Positions 18,116 through 27,881 of a DNA stretch of 64,000 bases are shown one piece after another. The notes under the pieces are model-generated. The model made no database searches and was not told where the DNA came from. It was given only the letters and a program-made list of their open reading frames with translations. Location of the stretch: positions 186,001-250,000 of the forward strand of contig NZ_FOBX01000005.1 in assembly GCF_900109945.1 (NCBI RefSeq), read 5' to 3'. Numbering within the stretch: the stretch's first letter is position 1; each line of letters starts with the position of its first letter. The position numbers were made by a program, and so were the translations under genes. Origin of the DNA: Bradyrhizobium sp. OK095 (GTDB taxonomy: Bacteria; Pseudomonadota; Alphaproteobacteria; Rhizobiales; Xanthobacteraceae).

Positions 18116-19813
18116 TCAGCCCGCCATCATGATTTCGGCCGCGCCATTGTCGATCACGGTGATGCCGTGCTCGACGACGTTGTTGCGGCCGCGATGCTTG
18201 GCGGCGTAGAGCGCGGCGTCGGCGGCTTCGATCAAATCGCCGGGGCGCAGACTCTCATTCGGCTTCGTCGCGGCGACGCCGATCGAGACGGTGACGATCA
18301 TGTGGGCGGAGGTGATGTGCGGCAGGCAGAGCCTCAGCACGGCCGCGCGCACCTGCTCGCCAATCGCGACGGCGCGGTTCACATCCGTGTTCGGCAGCAG
18401 CAGGCAGAATTCCTCGCCACCATAGCGGGCCGCAAAGCCCATCGTGTCGGCGGCGATGCCGGACAGGGACTCGCCGAGCCTGGTCAGGCAGGAATCGCCT
18501 TCGAGATGGCCATAGGTGTCGTTGAACAGTTTGAAGTGATCGACGTCGATCATCAGCAGCGCAAGGTCGCTGTCGTATTGCTGCGCGCGCATCCATTCGA
18601 AATCGAGCCGGCTCTGGAAGCCGCGGCGATTGTTGAGCCCCGATAGCATGTCGATCGAGGCCATCACGGTCAGTCGGTCGTTGCTGGCGATCAGCTCGCG
18701 CTCGCGCTGGCTGAGCTGCGCGGCCATCGCGTTGAACGCGCGGGCCAGCGGCACGAACTCGGCCGGCAGCCGGTTGCGCGCGGCACGCGCCGACAGATCC
18801 CCCTGGCCGAGGCGCTTGGCCATGTCGGCCAGCATCTCGATCGGCTTGATCACGAGCTTCTCGGCGGCGATGAGCGCGCCGAGCAGGACGAACAGGACGA
18901 CGAAAGCGAGCTGGAGATAGGCGGTGCGGATATCGCGGCTGACCGCCGCGGACACCTTGTCCTCGTCGATGCTGGCGATCAGGCGAGCGTTGGTGCCGGC
19001 GATGCGGATATAGCTCACTGCGCGGCGAGAGCCGTCGGCGGCGAGGAAAGAGAGCGAGCCTTCGTCCTGGTCCGACCGCAGCGCCTTGTCGGCAATCGCC
19101 GACATCAGCGGCATGTTGTCGAGGGGACGGCCGATCGCGCTGTGCTGGTCAGCCGGTGCGGCCAGCACGGTGCCGGCGCTGTCGACCAGCACGGCAGTGA
19201 TGCCGGCACGGCCGCCGAGATTGTTCATGACCTTCGACATCCAGTCGAGGTTCACGGTGGCGAGCACGACCGCATCGGCGACGCCGCTGAACGCAGACAC
19301 CGGGTAAACCGCCATGACGGTCGGTGACGGCACCGGCCGCGACAGGATGAAGTCACTCAGCACGAAACGGCCGGTTTCCTGCGCCTGCTGGAAGTAAGGC
19401 CGGTCACTGAGATCGAGGCCGACATACATGTTGTTGGTGGCGCACTGGATGCGGCCGTCCTGGCCGGCGATCAACAGCGTGCGGATCCAGGGCAGGTTCG
19501 ACGGCAGGCTCGCGCGCAGCACGTCGCAGCTCTTGCTGATGCCGCCGGCGGAGGCGCGGATGAAGGCTTCCGATTTCAGGATGGTCTCGACCGACGAGAT
19601 CACCTCGCGCTGCGCATCGGCGCTGTGCCTTGCGACGGTGTTGAATTCGGCTGAGGCCTGCGCGATTTGCTTCGCGCGCGCATCCTCGAGGGAACGGACG
19701 CGCTCGAACATCAAGGGCGTCACCAGAATCACCGCGAGCAACGCAAGCCGCGCCCGGATTCCGAGAACCTGCTTGAGTTTCGCTCGTTTGCGGTTGAAAC
19801 TGACGTTTGCCAT
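18116..19813 (-). CDS. Membrane-bound diguanylate cyclase with periplasmic sensor and HAMP
   Basis: A 565-residue sensor cyclase. Transmembrane helix 1 (about 20-38) and helix 2 (about 285-305) bracket a periplasmic region that looks like a double-Cache ligand sensor (short YFQQAQETGRF motif). A HAMP linker (VIKPIEMLADMAKRLGQGDLS) and a C-terminal GGDEF domain (GGEEF) follow. The I-site RxxD seen in its neighbour is missing, so product inhibition may be absent. Start chosen at the ATG at 19813. Confidence 0.92.
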   Translation of the reverse strand: MANVSFNRKRAKLKQVLGIRARLALLAVILVTPLMFERVRSLEDARAKQIAQASAEFNTVARHSADAQREVISSVETILKSEAFIRASAGGISKSCDVLRASLPSNLPWIRTLLIAGQDGRIQCATNNMYVGLDLSDRPYFQQAQETGRFVLSDFILSRPVPSPTVMAVYPVSAFSGVADAVVLATVNLDWMSKVMNNLGGRAGITAVLVDSAGTVLAAPADQHSAIGRPLDNMPLMSAIADKALRSDQDEGSLSFLAADGSRRAVSYIRIAGTNARLIASIDEDKVSAAVSRDIRTAYLQLAFVVLFVLLGALIAAEKLVIKPIEMLADMAKRLGQGDLSARAARNRLPAEFVPLARAFNAMAAQLSQRERELIASNDRLTVMASIDMLSGLNNRRGFQSRLDFEWMRAQQYDSDLALLMIDVDHFKLFNDTYGHLEGDSCLTRLGESLSGIAADTMGFAARYGGEEFCLLLPNTDVNRAVAIGEQVRAAVLRLCLPHITSAHMIVTVSIGVAATKPNESLRPGDLIEAADAALYAAKHRGRNNVVEHGITVIDNGAAEIMMAG

Positions 19814-19922
19814 CTTCGCTACCCACCCCACTGGCCAAGGTAAAGCGAAGGGTTCAAAAACTCTTTCTTTAACTCGGTAAAATTAGAACTAGCTCCGCAA
19901 CAATCAAGTCCGATCCGAAGTC

Positions 19923-20612
19923 ATGACAGAAGAAAACGCCGCGCCGGTAACCGGCCATTCACCAAACGCGCTCGCCGCGGTCGAGGCCGAGATTGCACGT
20001 GCCTGCAAGGAAGCGCGTCGCGATCGCGCCTCCGTCACGCTGATCGCGGTGTCGAAAACTTTCGACGCGGATGCAATTACCCCGGTCATCGCCGCCGGAC
20101 AGCGCGTATTTGGCGAGAATCGGGTGCAGGAGGCCAAAGGCAAGTGGCCGGCGTTAACGTCCGTTTACCCCGACGTTGTGCTGCATCTGATCGGGCCGCT
20201 GCAATCCAACAAGGCGAAAGAAGCGGTGGCGCTGTTCGACGCCATCCATTCGGTCGACCGTCCGAGCATTTGCCAGGCGTTAGCCAAGGAAATCGAATCC
20301 CAGAAAAAGCACCCGCAGCTCTTCGTCCAGATCAACACCGGCGAGGAGCCGCAGAAGGCCGGAATCGCGCCCGGCGACGCCGACGCCTTCCTCGCGAGCT
20401 GCCGCGACACCTACGGGCTGACGATCTCGGGGTTGATGTGCATCCCGCCGGTCGACGAGCCGCCGGCGGCCCATTTCGCGCTGACCGCCAAGATCGCGGC
20501 ACGCAATGGCTTGAAAAATCTCTCGATGGGCATGAGCGCGGATTTCGCCACAGCCATCATGTTAGGTGCCACCCATGTGCGCGTGGGGAGCGCGATCTTC
20601 GGGCACCGGTAG
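19923..20612 (+). CDS. YggS/PROSC-type pyridoxal-phosphate homeostasis protein
   Basis: Single-domain, fold-type III PLP-binding protein that balances free pyridoxal phosphate and amino-acid pools. The 229-residue length is standard. The PLP lysine sits in LIAVSKTFD, and FGENRVQEAKGKWP, HLIGPLQSNK and the C-terminal MGMSADFATAI are family hallmarks. It is divergent from the membrane cyclase upstream, with a gap of about 110 bp. Confidence 0.95.
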   Translation: MTEENAAPVTGHSPNALAAVEAEIARACKEARRDRASVTLIAVSKTFDADAITPVIAAGQRVFGENRVQEAKGKWPALTSVYPDVVLHLIGPLQSNKAKEAVALFDAIHSVDRPSICQALAKEIESQKKHPQLFVQINTGEEPQKAGIAPGDADAFLASCRDTYGLTISGLMCIPPVDEPPAAHFALTAKIAARNGLKNLSMGMSADFATAIMLGATHVRVGSAIFGHR

Positions 20613-20654
20613 GAGCCGTTAGCGCCGGTCGCGTCGAGTAACGTTTATTGATTT

Positions 20655-20734
20655 CGTCATTGCGAGCGCAGCGAAGCAATCCAGAATCTTTCCGCAGCGG
20701 CAGTCTGGATTGCTTCGCTACGCTCGCAATGACG
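20655..20734. repeat. Palindromic intergenic repeat, family A, copy 3
   Basis: Starts CGTCATTGCGAGCG, ends CGCTCGCAATGACG, with internal arms AAGCAATCCAGA and TCTGGATTGCTTCG. It lies between the convergent yggS-like gene and the FAH-type hydratase gene. Confidence 0.88.
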
Positions 20735-20745
20735 GATGGGGCCAG

Positions 20746-21531
20746 TTACGCGAACCCCACCGACACCTTCCCGAGCACCCCAAAATCCACCGCAAAACGA
20801 TCGCCGGCCTGGATCGGCAGCGGTGGATGGCATGTGCCTGTCGTCACCACCTCCCCTGCCCGCAAGGTGGTGCCGAGCCCGCGCAGCTCGTTGGCAAGCC
20901 AGGCCAAGGCAATTCGGGGATCGCCGAGCACGTTCTTGCCGTGGCCGAGATAGTGCTGGCCGCGCAGCGTGATCTGCGGCCGTTCCTCGACGAGATCCAT
21001 CGCGCGCCAATTCGCCGATGTCGCCGTGCCCAGCACGAACAGATGGGCGCAGGCATTGTCGGCGATGAGCTGCGCCTCGCCGGCGCCGGCGAAATCGGAA
21101 AAGCGCGAATCGGGAATCTCGATCGCGGGATGCAGGCTGTCGACGGCGGCCAGCACCTCATCGACGGCGTAGGGTGCCGCGCGCGGCGGCAGATCGCGGC
21201 CCATGCGGAAGGCGAATTCCGGCTCGCCGACGCGCATCTCGTTGCCGCTCATCGACGCGGTGCCGCCATCGGCGATCAATGTGTCGGTCATGATGCGGCC
21301 GGCCAGCGGGCCCGCGACATTGATGTGCTTCTGTCCGGACTCGCTCGTCGCCGCGATCTTCCAGCCGAACAGCTTTCCGAGCGATTGCGTTTCGAGCGCG
21401 GCCTGGATCGCGTAGCCATCAGCACGGCTCTGTGGCCGCAACCGTGTCTCCAGCGCGTCAATCTTGCTGCCGTCGCGCCAATGTTTCACCAGGACGTGCG
21501 AAGCGGTGGCGATCTGATCCTTGTCGAGCAT
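20746..21531 (-). CDS. FAH-family 2-keto-4-pentenoate hydratase-like protein
   Basis: The 261-residue product resembles 2-hydroxypenta-2,4-dienoate hydratases and oxalocrotonate decarboxylases of aromatic meta-cleavage pathways (metal-dependent, FAH fold). The GWKIAATSES segment, the acidic metal-site motif VGEPEFAFRMGRDLP and the PAIEIPDSRF segment are typical. No other meta-cleavage gene lies nearby, so the substrate is unknown. It is followed at 7 bp by the L,D-transpeptidase gene on the same strand, which reads first. Confidence 0.85.
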   Translation of the reverse strand: MLDKDQIATASHVLVKHWRDGSKIDALETRLRPQSRADGYAIQAALETQSLGKLFGWKIAATSESGQKHINVAGPLAGRIMTDTLIADGGTASMSGNEMRVGEPEFAFRMGRDLPPRAAPYAVDEVLAAVDSLHPAIEIPDSRFSDFAGAGEAQLIADNACAHLFVLGTATSANWRAMDLVEERPQITLRGQHYLGHGKNVLGDPRIALAWLANELRGLGTTLRAGEVVTTGTCHPPLPIQAGDRFAVDFGVLGKVSVGFA

Positions 21532-21537
21532 GTGCCC

Positions 21538-22131
21538 TCACCCGATGATGATTTTTGTTTTTGGTCCCAGCCGCCGCAGCAATTGTAGCATCGCCGCCCT
21601 GGTCATGGAGACGCAGCCCGCGGTCGGCCCGAAATTGTCACGGGCCAGATGCAAGAACACCGCGCTGCCGCGGCCGGCGCTGCGCGGTCTGGTGTTGTGG
21701 TCGATTTCGATGATGAAGTCATAGAGATGGTCGGCCCGTTTGAGCCGGTCACCGCCCTGCTCCCGGTCGAGCCGGATAGCCTGATTATAATGGCGGTCGT
21801 TGGGGTCCTCGCACCAGGCGTCGGTGTCGCCGATGGTCCTTGCCGGCAAGAAAGTCTGCGGCCGGCTGTGCCGGTCGCCCCGCCACCACAATTGCCTGGG
21901 ATGAAAACTGCCCCTGGGAGTGCCGCCATCGCCCTCGCGCTTGTTCGCCAAAATGCCGCCGCGCCCCAGCGCCACCGGAATTGTCAGCGCGCCGGCCGTC
22001 AGCCAGCCCCGGCGCGGATTCCCGGCAGCAGGCTTAACGCGGATCGCGGATACTGGTCCGGAGCGACGATTTCTGTTATAACTGACTGAAGCAGCTTTGT
22101 TTTTCATGTGAACGTGCGATGTCGAATTCAT
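21538..22131 (-). CDS. L,D-transpeptidase (YkuD-domain) family protein
   Basis: A 197-residue protein with the YkuD catalytic signature HLARDNFGPTAGCVSM near the C-terminus, including the nucleophilic cysteine. YkuD enzymes make 3-3 peptidoglycan cross-links or attach proteins to peptidoglycan. There is only a weak hydrophobic stretch (WLTAGALTIPVALG) and no clear signal peptide, so its export is uncertain. A second ATG at 22107 is an alternative start. The variable N-terminal half is basic. Confidence 0.85.
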   Translation of the reverse strand: MNSTSHVHMKNKAASVSYNRNRRSGPVSAIRVKPAAGNPRRGWLTAGALTIPVALGRGGILANKREGDGGTPRGSFHPRQLWWRGDRHSRPQTFLPARTIGDTDAWCEDPNDRHYNQAIRLDREQGGDRLKRADHLYDFIIEIDHNTRPRSAGRGSAVFLHLARDNFGPTAGCVSMTRAAMLQLLRRLGPKTKIIIG

Positions 22132-22260
22132 TACAGGACATTCATCAAAACGCCCTGCTATTTTGAGTTAGAGTGCTTCTGGCTTGTGAATCGGTAACAG
22201 CCCACTACTTCAACACGAACAACAATAATAACGGCGACCTTAAACTTCCCCTCGCGGCTG

Positions 22261-22281
22261 GGCGCGGCATGCATGCGCGCC
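22261..22281. repeat. Short palindrome in the cenR leader
   Basis: GGCGCG (22261-22266) and CGCGCC (22276-22281) are perfect inverted arms around a GCATGCATG centre that is itself largely palindromic. It lies 29 bp upstream of the response-regulator start and could be an operator or an mRNA hairpin. The remainder of the 178-bp gap shows nothing else. Confidence 0.4.
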
Positions 22282-22309
22282 GAGCTGGACTCCAAAAGGA
22301 TGATACCCC

Positions 22310-22996
22310 ATGGCCAATGCCCGCAAGATCCTGATCGTGGATGACGATACCGATCTGCGCGATACGTTGGTGGAGCAATTATCGCTGCACGAAGAATTTG
22401 AAGCCTCCGCCGTCGATACCGGCGCCAAGGGTGCCAGCGCCGCAAAGGCCAATTCCCCCGATCTCGTCTTGATGGATGTCGGCCTGCCCGATACCGACGG
22501 CCGCGAGGTGGTCCGCTCCCTGCGCAAGGGTGGCTTCAAGGCCCCGATCATCATGCTGACCGGGCATGACACCGATTCCGACACGATTTTGGGCCTGGAA
22601 TCCGGTGCCAACGACTATGTCGCAAAGCCCTTCCGCTTTGCCGTGCTGCTGGCTCGCATCCGCGCCCAGCTCCGCCAGCACGAGGCCAGCGAGGACGCGG
22701 TGTTCTCGGTCGGCCCGTATTCCTTCCGCCCGGGCTCGAAGATGCTGACCGCGGCCAATGCGCGAAAAGTCCGGCTGACCGAGAAGGAAACCGCCATCCT
22801 CCGCTTCCTCTACCGGGCCGGCCAGATGCCGGTCTCGCGTGAGACCCTGCTGCAGGAGGTCTGGGGCTACAATTCCGGCGTCACCACCCACACGCTGGAA
22901 ACCCACATCTACCGCCTGCGCCAGAAGATCGAGAAGGACGCCGCCAACCCGGAGATCCTGGTCACGGAAGCCGGTGGCTACAAGCTGGTGCCGTGA
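22310..22996 (+). CDS. cenR: OmpR-family response regulator, CenR-like
   Basis: A 228-residue two-component regulator with receiver domain (phospho-acceptor D56 in LVLMDVGLPD; acidic pocket DDD near residue 11; GANDYVAKPF with the conserved lysine) and a winged-helix output domain (EVWGYNSGVTTHTLETHIYRLRQKIE). From memory the sequence strongly resembles CenR, a conserved alphaproteobacterial envelope-integrity regulator. No histidine kinase gene is adjacent, which is usual for CenR. The gene symbol is inferred, not proved. Confidence 0.9.
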   Translation: MANARKILIVDDDTDLRDTLVEQLSLHEEFEASAVDTGAKGASAAKANSPDLVLMDVGLPDTDGREVVRSLRKGGFKAPIIMLTGHDTDSDTILGLESGANDYVAKPFRFAVLLARIRAQLRQHEASEDAVFSVGPYSFRPGSKMLTAANARKVRLTEKETAILRFLYRAGQMPVSRETLLQEVWGYNSGVTTHTLETHIYRLRQKIEKDAANPEILVTEAGGYKLVP

Positions 22997-23055
22997 TAGG
23001 TTCTTTAGGGTCCGCGAATCGTTTTAGATCGCGAGCCCCTGAGCCTCGGACCTGA

Positions 23056-23499
23056 ATGTCAATCGACGACGACGTAGCGCTTCTCGAGCGTGTCCCGACA
23101 CTGCGCCTGTTGGGAGACGCGTCGTTGCGCATGCTGGCGATCGGCTCCGAGCAGCGTAACTTTGTTCGCGGCGATGTCCTGTTCAACCTCGGCGACGATG
23201 CCGATGCCGGCTTCGTGGTCGAGCGCGGCGCATTCCGGGTCGACGACGGCGCCGGCGCCGAGATGATTGCAGGCCCCGGCGCGTTGATCGGCGAGCTTGC
23301 GCTGGTGGTGCCGATGAAGCGGCCGTCGAGCGCGATCGCGATCGAGCACGCCTCCGTCATCCGCGTCGCGCGCAGCCTGTTCCAGCGCGTGCTCGAAAGC
23401 GACCCCGCCGCGGCGGTCCGTCTGCGCGACGAATTCGCGGTGCGCTCCAGCCAGATTGCGAGCGATATATTGATGGCCGGTGCGAAGCTGACGTCCTGA
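23056..23499 (+). CDS. Cyclic-nucleotide-binding-domain protein
   Basis: A 147-residue stand-alone cNMP-binding (CAP_ED) fold. The glycine-rich beta roll is recognisable in GDVLFNLGDDADAGFVVERGAFRV and GPGALIGELALVVPMKRPSSA, which aligns with the phosphate-binding cassette (GELAL). There is no DNA-binding domain, so it is more likely a sensor or partner than a transcription factor. The 59-bp gap to the response-regulator gene is compatible with co-transcription. Confidence 0.85.
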   Translation: MSIDDDVALLERVPTLRLLGDASLRMLAIGSEQRNFVRGDVLFNLGDDADAGFVVERGAFRVDDGAGAEMIAGPGALIGELALVVPMKRPSSAIAIEHASVIRVARSLFQRVLESDPAAAVRLRDEFAVRSSQIASDILMAGAKLTS

Positions 23500-23501
23500 G
23501 G

Positions 23502-24317
23502 TCACACCTCCAGCGTCACCGTGACAGGCACATGGTCCGACGGACGCTCCCAGCTCCGCGCATCGCGAAGAATCTTGAAATCGCTGACAGCATCCTTCAG
23601 CGCCCGCGAGACCCAGATGTGGTCGAGCCTGCGGCCGCGGTCGCCGACGGTCCAGTCGGCGGAGCGGTAGCTCCACCACGTATAGACCTTTTCCGACATC
23701 GGGATGCGATCGCGCGCGACGTCGACCCATTCGCCGGCGGCCAGCGCTGCTTGCAGCTTCTCGGTTTCGATTGGCGTGTGCGAGACCACTTTCAGCAGCT
23801 GCTTATGCGACCACACGTCGTTCTCATGCGGCGCGACGTTGAGATCGCCGACCAGGATGTGGCGATCCTCACCGCGCGGATGCAGCGGTTCGCAGGCCTT
23901 CATCTCGTCGAGGAAGCGAAGCTTGTGGTCGAATTTCTCGTTCAGTGCGGGATCGGGAATGTCGCCGCCGGCGGGCACATAGAAATTATGCAGCACCAGC
24001 GGCTTTGCGATGTCAGCCTTCTCGCCGAACGACACCGAGATGTGGCGCGAATCCACCTTGTCGCAGAAGGTGCGGATGTCGGTGGACTCGAACGGAATCT
24101 TCGAAACGATGGCGACGCCGTGATAGCCCTTCTGCCCGTTCAGCGCGACGTGCTCGTAGCCGAGCTGCTTGAAGCGCTTCAGCGGAAAGGCATCGTCGAT
24201 GCACTTGGTTTCCTGGAGGCACAGCACATCCGGCCGCGCGCTCTTGAGAAACTTCGCGACCAGCTCGATGCGCAGCCGCACCGAATTGATGTTCCAGGTT
24301 GTCAGGGAAAAACGCAT
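23502..24317 (-). CDS. xthA: Exodeoxyribonuclease III (AP endonuclease)
   Basis: Repair nuclease that cuts at abasic sites and removes 3'-blocks. The 271-residue product has the family blocks TTWNINSVR, LCLQETKCID (metal-binding Glu), LVGDLNVAPHE and the C-terminal RLDHIWVS and PSDHVPV with the catalytic Asp-His. Convergent with the cNMP-binding gene, with stops 2 bp apart. Confidence 0.95.
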   Translation of the reverse strand: MRFSLTTWNINSVRLRIELVAKFLKSARPDVLCLQETKCIDDAFPLKRFKQLGYEHVALNGQKGYHGVAIVSKIPFESTDIRTFCDKVDSRHISVSFGEKADIAKPLVLHNFYVPAGGDIPDPALNEKFDHKLRFLDEMKACEPLHPRGEDRHILVGDLNVAPHENDVWSHKQLLKVVSHTPIETEKLQAALAAGEWVDVARDRIPMSEKVYTWWSYRSADWTVGDRGRRLDHIWVSRALKDAVSDFKILRDARSWERPSDHVPVTVTLEV

Positions 24318-24376
24318 GAGGAATGCGTCTTAGCATGGATTGGCGCGGGGAAAATGCTTGTCCACAGCCGTGGAAT

Positions 24377-24468
24377 CGTAGGGTGGGCAAAGCGAAGCGT
24401 GCCCACCATGCCTACCGCGAAGAAGAGAGATGGTGGGCACGGCGCTTTGCGCCTTTGCCCACCCTACG
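24377..24468. repeat. Palindromic intergenic repeat, family B
   Basis: CGTAGGGTGGGCAAAG (24377-24392) pairs perfectly with CTTTGCCCACCCTACG (24453-24468). A second pair of arms, GTGCCCACCAT (24399-24409) and ATGGTGGGCAC (24430-24440), nests inside. It lies between lolA and xthA, both on the minus strand, and would appear in the transcript as a very stable hairpin. Confidence 0.9.
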
Positions 24469-24480
24469 GGAGCAGAGAGC

Positions 24481-25293
24481 TCATCCCGGCGCGGGGCCGT
24501 AATTGGTGAAGTCGATCTTGAACATGCCTGGATCGAGCTTCTTGGTCGCGTCGAGATTGTAGACCGCGATCGTGGTGTCGTATCCTTGCGGATCGGTGAC
24601 GGTCCACTGTTTCAACTGGCCGTCCTTGGCGCCGATCATGAGCATGAGGCGGCTGGTGCCGACGAGGGCCTGCTTCTCTTCGATCGTAACGCTGATGAAT
24701 ATGTCGTCCGCGGTGACGTTGACGACGTTGGTGTCTTTCATCAGGTCGATGCGATCCGACAGCAGGAAGCGCAGCGGTGTTTGCGACAACGGATAGACGT
24801 CTTGCGTGGCGAGCTTGCGGTCCCGCACCACGACCGACGATCCGTCGGCGACGATGTCGATCGGGCTTGGCGCGTCATATTCGAAGCGCACCTTGCCCGG
24901 CTTCTGGATGTAGAAATCGCCTTGCGTCTTGCTGCCGTCGGGACCGACCTGAACGAAATTCCCGACCAGCGTCGACAGCGACGACAGATAGGCACTGACC
25001 TTGGCGGCCTGCGCCTTCTGGTTGGCGTCAAAAGTCTGGAAGATGCTGCTCGGCACGTTGCGGCGCGGATCCGGGATCACCGGATTCGGCGGCGTCTGGG
25101 TCGCGCCGGTGACAGCGGGCCCGCTCGCCGATGCCGCGCCATCGCGGCCCTTCGGCGCGGGTTTTGGCACCGGCACGGTCTGCGCAAACGACGTCGCGGT
25201 CACCATCGCGGCGGTGACGAGAAGCACGCCGGCCACGCGCGCGCTTCGCGCGGCGATGGAGGCAGCGAATCGAATGTCCGGATGTTTGATCAA
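24481..25293 (-). CDS. lolA: Outer-membrane lipoprotein carrier protein LolA
   Basis: LolA shuttles lipoproteins across the periplasm. From a TTG at 25293 the product has 270 residues with a long signal peptide (hydrophobic VAGVLLVTAAMVTATSFAQ) and a LolA domain (FVQVGPDGSKTQGDFYIQKPGKVRFEY). I chose TTG because AGGA lies 7 bp upstream and the signal peptide begins there. A GTG at 25392, overlapping the ftsK stop, would add 33 residues that fit no signal peptide. The alanine/proline-rich spacer after the signal is unusual in length. Confidence 0.88.
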   Translation of the reverse strand: MIKHPDIRFAASIAARSARVAGVLLVTAAMVTATSFAQTVPVPKPAPKGRDGAASASGPAVTGATQTPPNPVIPDPRRNVPSSIFQTFDANQKAQAAKVSAYLSSLSTLVGNFVQVGPDGSKTQGDFYIQKPGKVRFEYDAPSPIDIVADGSSVVVRDRKLATQDVYPLSQTPLRFLLSDRIDLMKDTNVVNVTADDIFISVTIEEKQALVGTSRLMLMIGAKDGQLKQWTVTDPQGYDTTIAVYNLDATKKLDPGMFKIDFTNYGPAPG

Positions 25294-25388
25294 CGCGTCG
25301 TCCTGTGTGGCTGGGCGTCGTTTTAGCGTGATTTCGGGCAAAAGCAGATAACGATTTCGCGTGAAATAATGTTGCGAGGCTCCTCGCC

Positions 25389-27866
25389 TCACATATGGCT
25401 GTCTTCTTCCTCGACCAGAATCTCGCGTTTTCCGGCGTGGTTGGCGGGTCCGACGATGCCTTCCAGTTCCATGCGCTCCATCAGCGAAGCGGCGCGGTTA
25501 TAGCCGATTTGCAGGCGGCGCTGGATGTAGCTGGTCGAGGCCTTGCGGTCGCGCTTGACGATGGCGACGGCCTGCGAGAACAGATCGCCGCCGCCATCCG
25601 CGCCCATGCCGCTGGCGTCGAACACGGCGCCGCCGTCCTCGTCCTCGGTCGGCTCTTCGGCGGTAACAGCTTCGAGATATTCCGGCTGGCCCTGCGTCTT
25701 GAGGTGACGCACCACCTTTTCGACTTCGTCGTCCGACGCGAAGGGTCCGTGCACGCGGCTGATACGGCCGCCGCCCTGCATGTAAAGCATGTCGCCCTGG
25801 CCGAGTAATTGCTCGGCGCCCATCTCGCCCAGGATGGTGCGGCTGTCGATCTTCGAGGTGACCTGGAAGGCGATGCGGGTCGGGAAGTTCGCCTTGATGG
25901 TGCCGGTGATGACGTCGACCGAGGGACGCTGCGTTGCCAGGATCACATGCAGGCCGGCGGCGCGCGCCATCTGCGCGAGGCGTTGCACCGCGCCCTCGAT
26001 GTCCTTGCCGGCGACCATCATCAGGTCGGCCATTTCGTCGACGATGATGACGATGTAGGGCAGCGGGTCGAGCGAGAGCTTCTCTTCCTCGTAAATCGCC
26101 TTGCCGGTTTCCTTGTCGAAGCCGGTGTGCACGGTGCGCGTCGGCTCTTCGCCCTTGGCCTTCAGTTCGCCCAAGCGCGTATTGTAGCCGTCGATGTTGC
26201 GCACACCGAGCTTGGCCATGTTCTTGTAGCGCTCTTCCATCTCGCGCACGGCCCATTTCAACGCGACCACCGCCTTCTTCGGATCGGTCACGACGGGGGT
26301 GAGCAGATGGGGAATGCCGTCATAGACGGAGAGTTCGAGCATCTTCGGATCGACCATGATCAGCCGGCACTGATCAGGGCGCAGCCGGTAGACCAGGCTG
26401 AGGATCATGGTGTTGATGGCGACCGATTTGCCGGAGCCGGTGGTACCGGCGATCAGCATGTGCGGTGTGCGTGCGAGGTCGATGATGACGGGGTCGCCGC
26501 CGATGGTCTTGCCGAGGCACAGTGGCAGCTTCGCCACCGACTCCGTGGTTTCCTTGGCGACCAGCAATTCGCGCAGATAGACCTTTTCGCGATGCGCATT
26601 CGGCAGCTCGATGCCGATGGCATTGCGGCCGGGTACGACTGCGACGCGCGCCGACAGCGCGCTCATCGAGCGGGCGATGTCGTCAGCCAAGCCGATCACG
26701 CGCGACGACTTGATGCCGGGGGCCGGTTCCAGCTCGTACAACGTGACCACGGGACCCGGATGGGCCTTTACGATGTCGCCGCGCACGCCGAAGTCCTGCA
26801 GCACGCCTTCGAGCGCGCGCGAATTGGCTTCCAGCTCGGCCTTGCTGAGCGGCTGGCGATCGCCGGCCTTGGGCGCGGCCAGCACGGAGACGGATGGAAG
26901 CTCGAACTTGTCGGAGGATTTTTTGGAAGCGGCTTTTGGCGCAGCTTTCTTGCGCGGGGCACGCGCGGTGGGCTCTTCCTCTTCTTCCTCCTCGTCGTCC
27001 GCTTCCTCTTCGTGCGCGTCTTCGTAGTCCTCGTCCTCGGACTGCGGTGAGATCGACGGCGCGGCGCGGCCCCCGCCGAGCTTCGGCTCCTGGCGGCTGA
27101 ACGCGATCGCCTTGGTCTTCGGCCCGCTCGAGACCAGCGAGCGGTAAGCGGCACCACACAGCCAGATCAGCCGTGCCTTCGTGCTCATCAGCGCGTGGAA
27201 CAACCAGCCCAGCGACACCGAGCCGCGATCGCTCTCTTCGTTTTCGTCGAGCGGCTTGTCGTCATCCTCGATGTCCGCGAGTTCCTCGTCGTGCTCTCGC
27301 GCGCCGAGACCGCAGGCGATCAGGAAAGTCGCGGCCAGGCCTGCGAACAGGATCATGCCGAGTGCCGTGCGATAGATCGTGCCGGGCGGTCCGAAAATCA
27401 CCGCAGGCGCGCGCACCAGGGCATCACCGACCACGCCACCTAAGCCGGTCGGCAGCGGCCATGCGCCGCCATGCGGCCAGCAGCTGACAAAGCCAGCCGC
27501 GATCACCGTGCAGAGGATCCAGCAGCCGAGCCGCAGCGCCTCTCGGTCGAACGGGCGGTGCGTCATCATGCGCCAGCCCCAGACCGCAACGGTCAGGACC
27601 AGCATGATGGCGCCGAGCCCGAGGATCTGCATCGCAAGATCGGCGCCGATCGCGCCGGCGTAACCAAGGATGTTGCGGATCGGCCGCGAGGTGGCGTGGC
27701 TGAGGCTCGGATCCTGCACGGACCAGGTCATCATCGCCGCCGAGGCGACGCCCGATAGCGTGATCAGGCCGAAGCCGGTCAGCTCGCGCACGCGCCGCGT
27801 CAACGCCTCGCGGATCGATGGCGGCAGATGGCCGACCAGTGGAATGACACGTTCGATTGCCGACAT
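25389..27866 (-). CDS. ftsK: DNA translocase FtsK
   Basis: FtsK pumps DNA during chromosome dimer resolution at the division septum. The 825-residue protein has four N-terminal membrane helices, a linker with an acidic run (about 280-300) and a basic run, the RecA-like motor with Walker [10 protein letters not shown] and a C-terminal winged-helix gamma domain (about 750-815) that reads KOPS orientation sequences. ATG at 27866 is preferred over a GTG 6 bp upstream. The stop lies 16 bp after the aminotransferase stop region in the same leftward operon. Confidence 0.97.
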   Translation of the reverse strand: MSAIERVIPLVGHLPPSIREALTRRVRELTGFGLITLSGVASAAMMTWSVQDPSLSHATSRPIRNILGYAGAIGADLAMQILGLGAIMLVLTVAVWGWRMMTHRPFDREALRLGCWILCTVIAAGFVSCWPHGGAWPLPTGLGGVVGDALVRAPAVIFGPPGTIYRTALGMILFAGLAATFLIACGLGAREHDEELADIEDDDKPLDENEESDRGSVSLGWLFHALMSTKARLIWLCGAAYRSLVSSGPKTKAIAFSRQEPKLGGGRAAPSISPQSEDEDYEDAHEEEADDEEEEEEEPTARAPRKKAAPKAASKKSSDKFELPSVSVLAAPKAGDRQPLSKAELEANSRALEGVLQDFGVRGDIVKAHPGPVVTLYELEPAPGIKSSRVIGLADDIARSMSALSARVAVVPGRNAIGIELPNAHREKVYLRELLVAKETTESVAKLPLCLGKTIGGDPVIIDLARTPHMLIAGTTGSGKSVAINTMILSLVYRLRPDQCRLIMVDPKMLELSVYDGIPHLLTPVVTDPKKAVVALKWAVREMEERYKNMAKLGVRNIDGYNTRLGELKAKGEEPTRTVHTGFDKETGKAIYEEEKLSLDPLPYIVIIVDEMADLMMVAGKDIEGAVQRLAQMARAAGLHVILATQRPSVDVITGTIKANFPTRIAFQVTSKIDSRTILGEMGAEQLLGQGDMLYMQGGGRISRVHGPFASDDEVEKVVRHLKTQGQPEYLEAVTAEEPTEDEDGGAVFDASGMGADGGGDLFSQAVAIVKRDRKASTSYIQRRLQIGYNRAASLMERMELEGIVGPANHAGKREILVEEEDSHM

Positions 27867-27881
27867 GCTCACGGGCCCCGC

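Noticed and set aside
25341..25370. GATTTCGCGTGAAAT-like text near lolA as a parS site
   Set aside because: The core reads CGCGTG instead of CACGTG; too many mismatches to the parS consensus.
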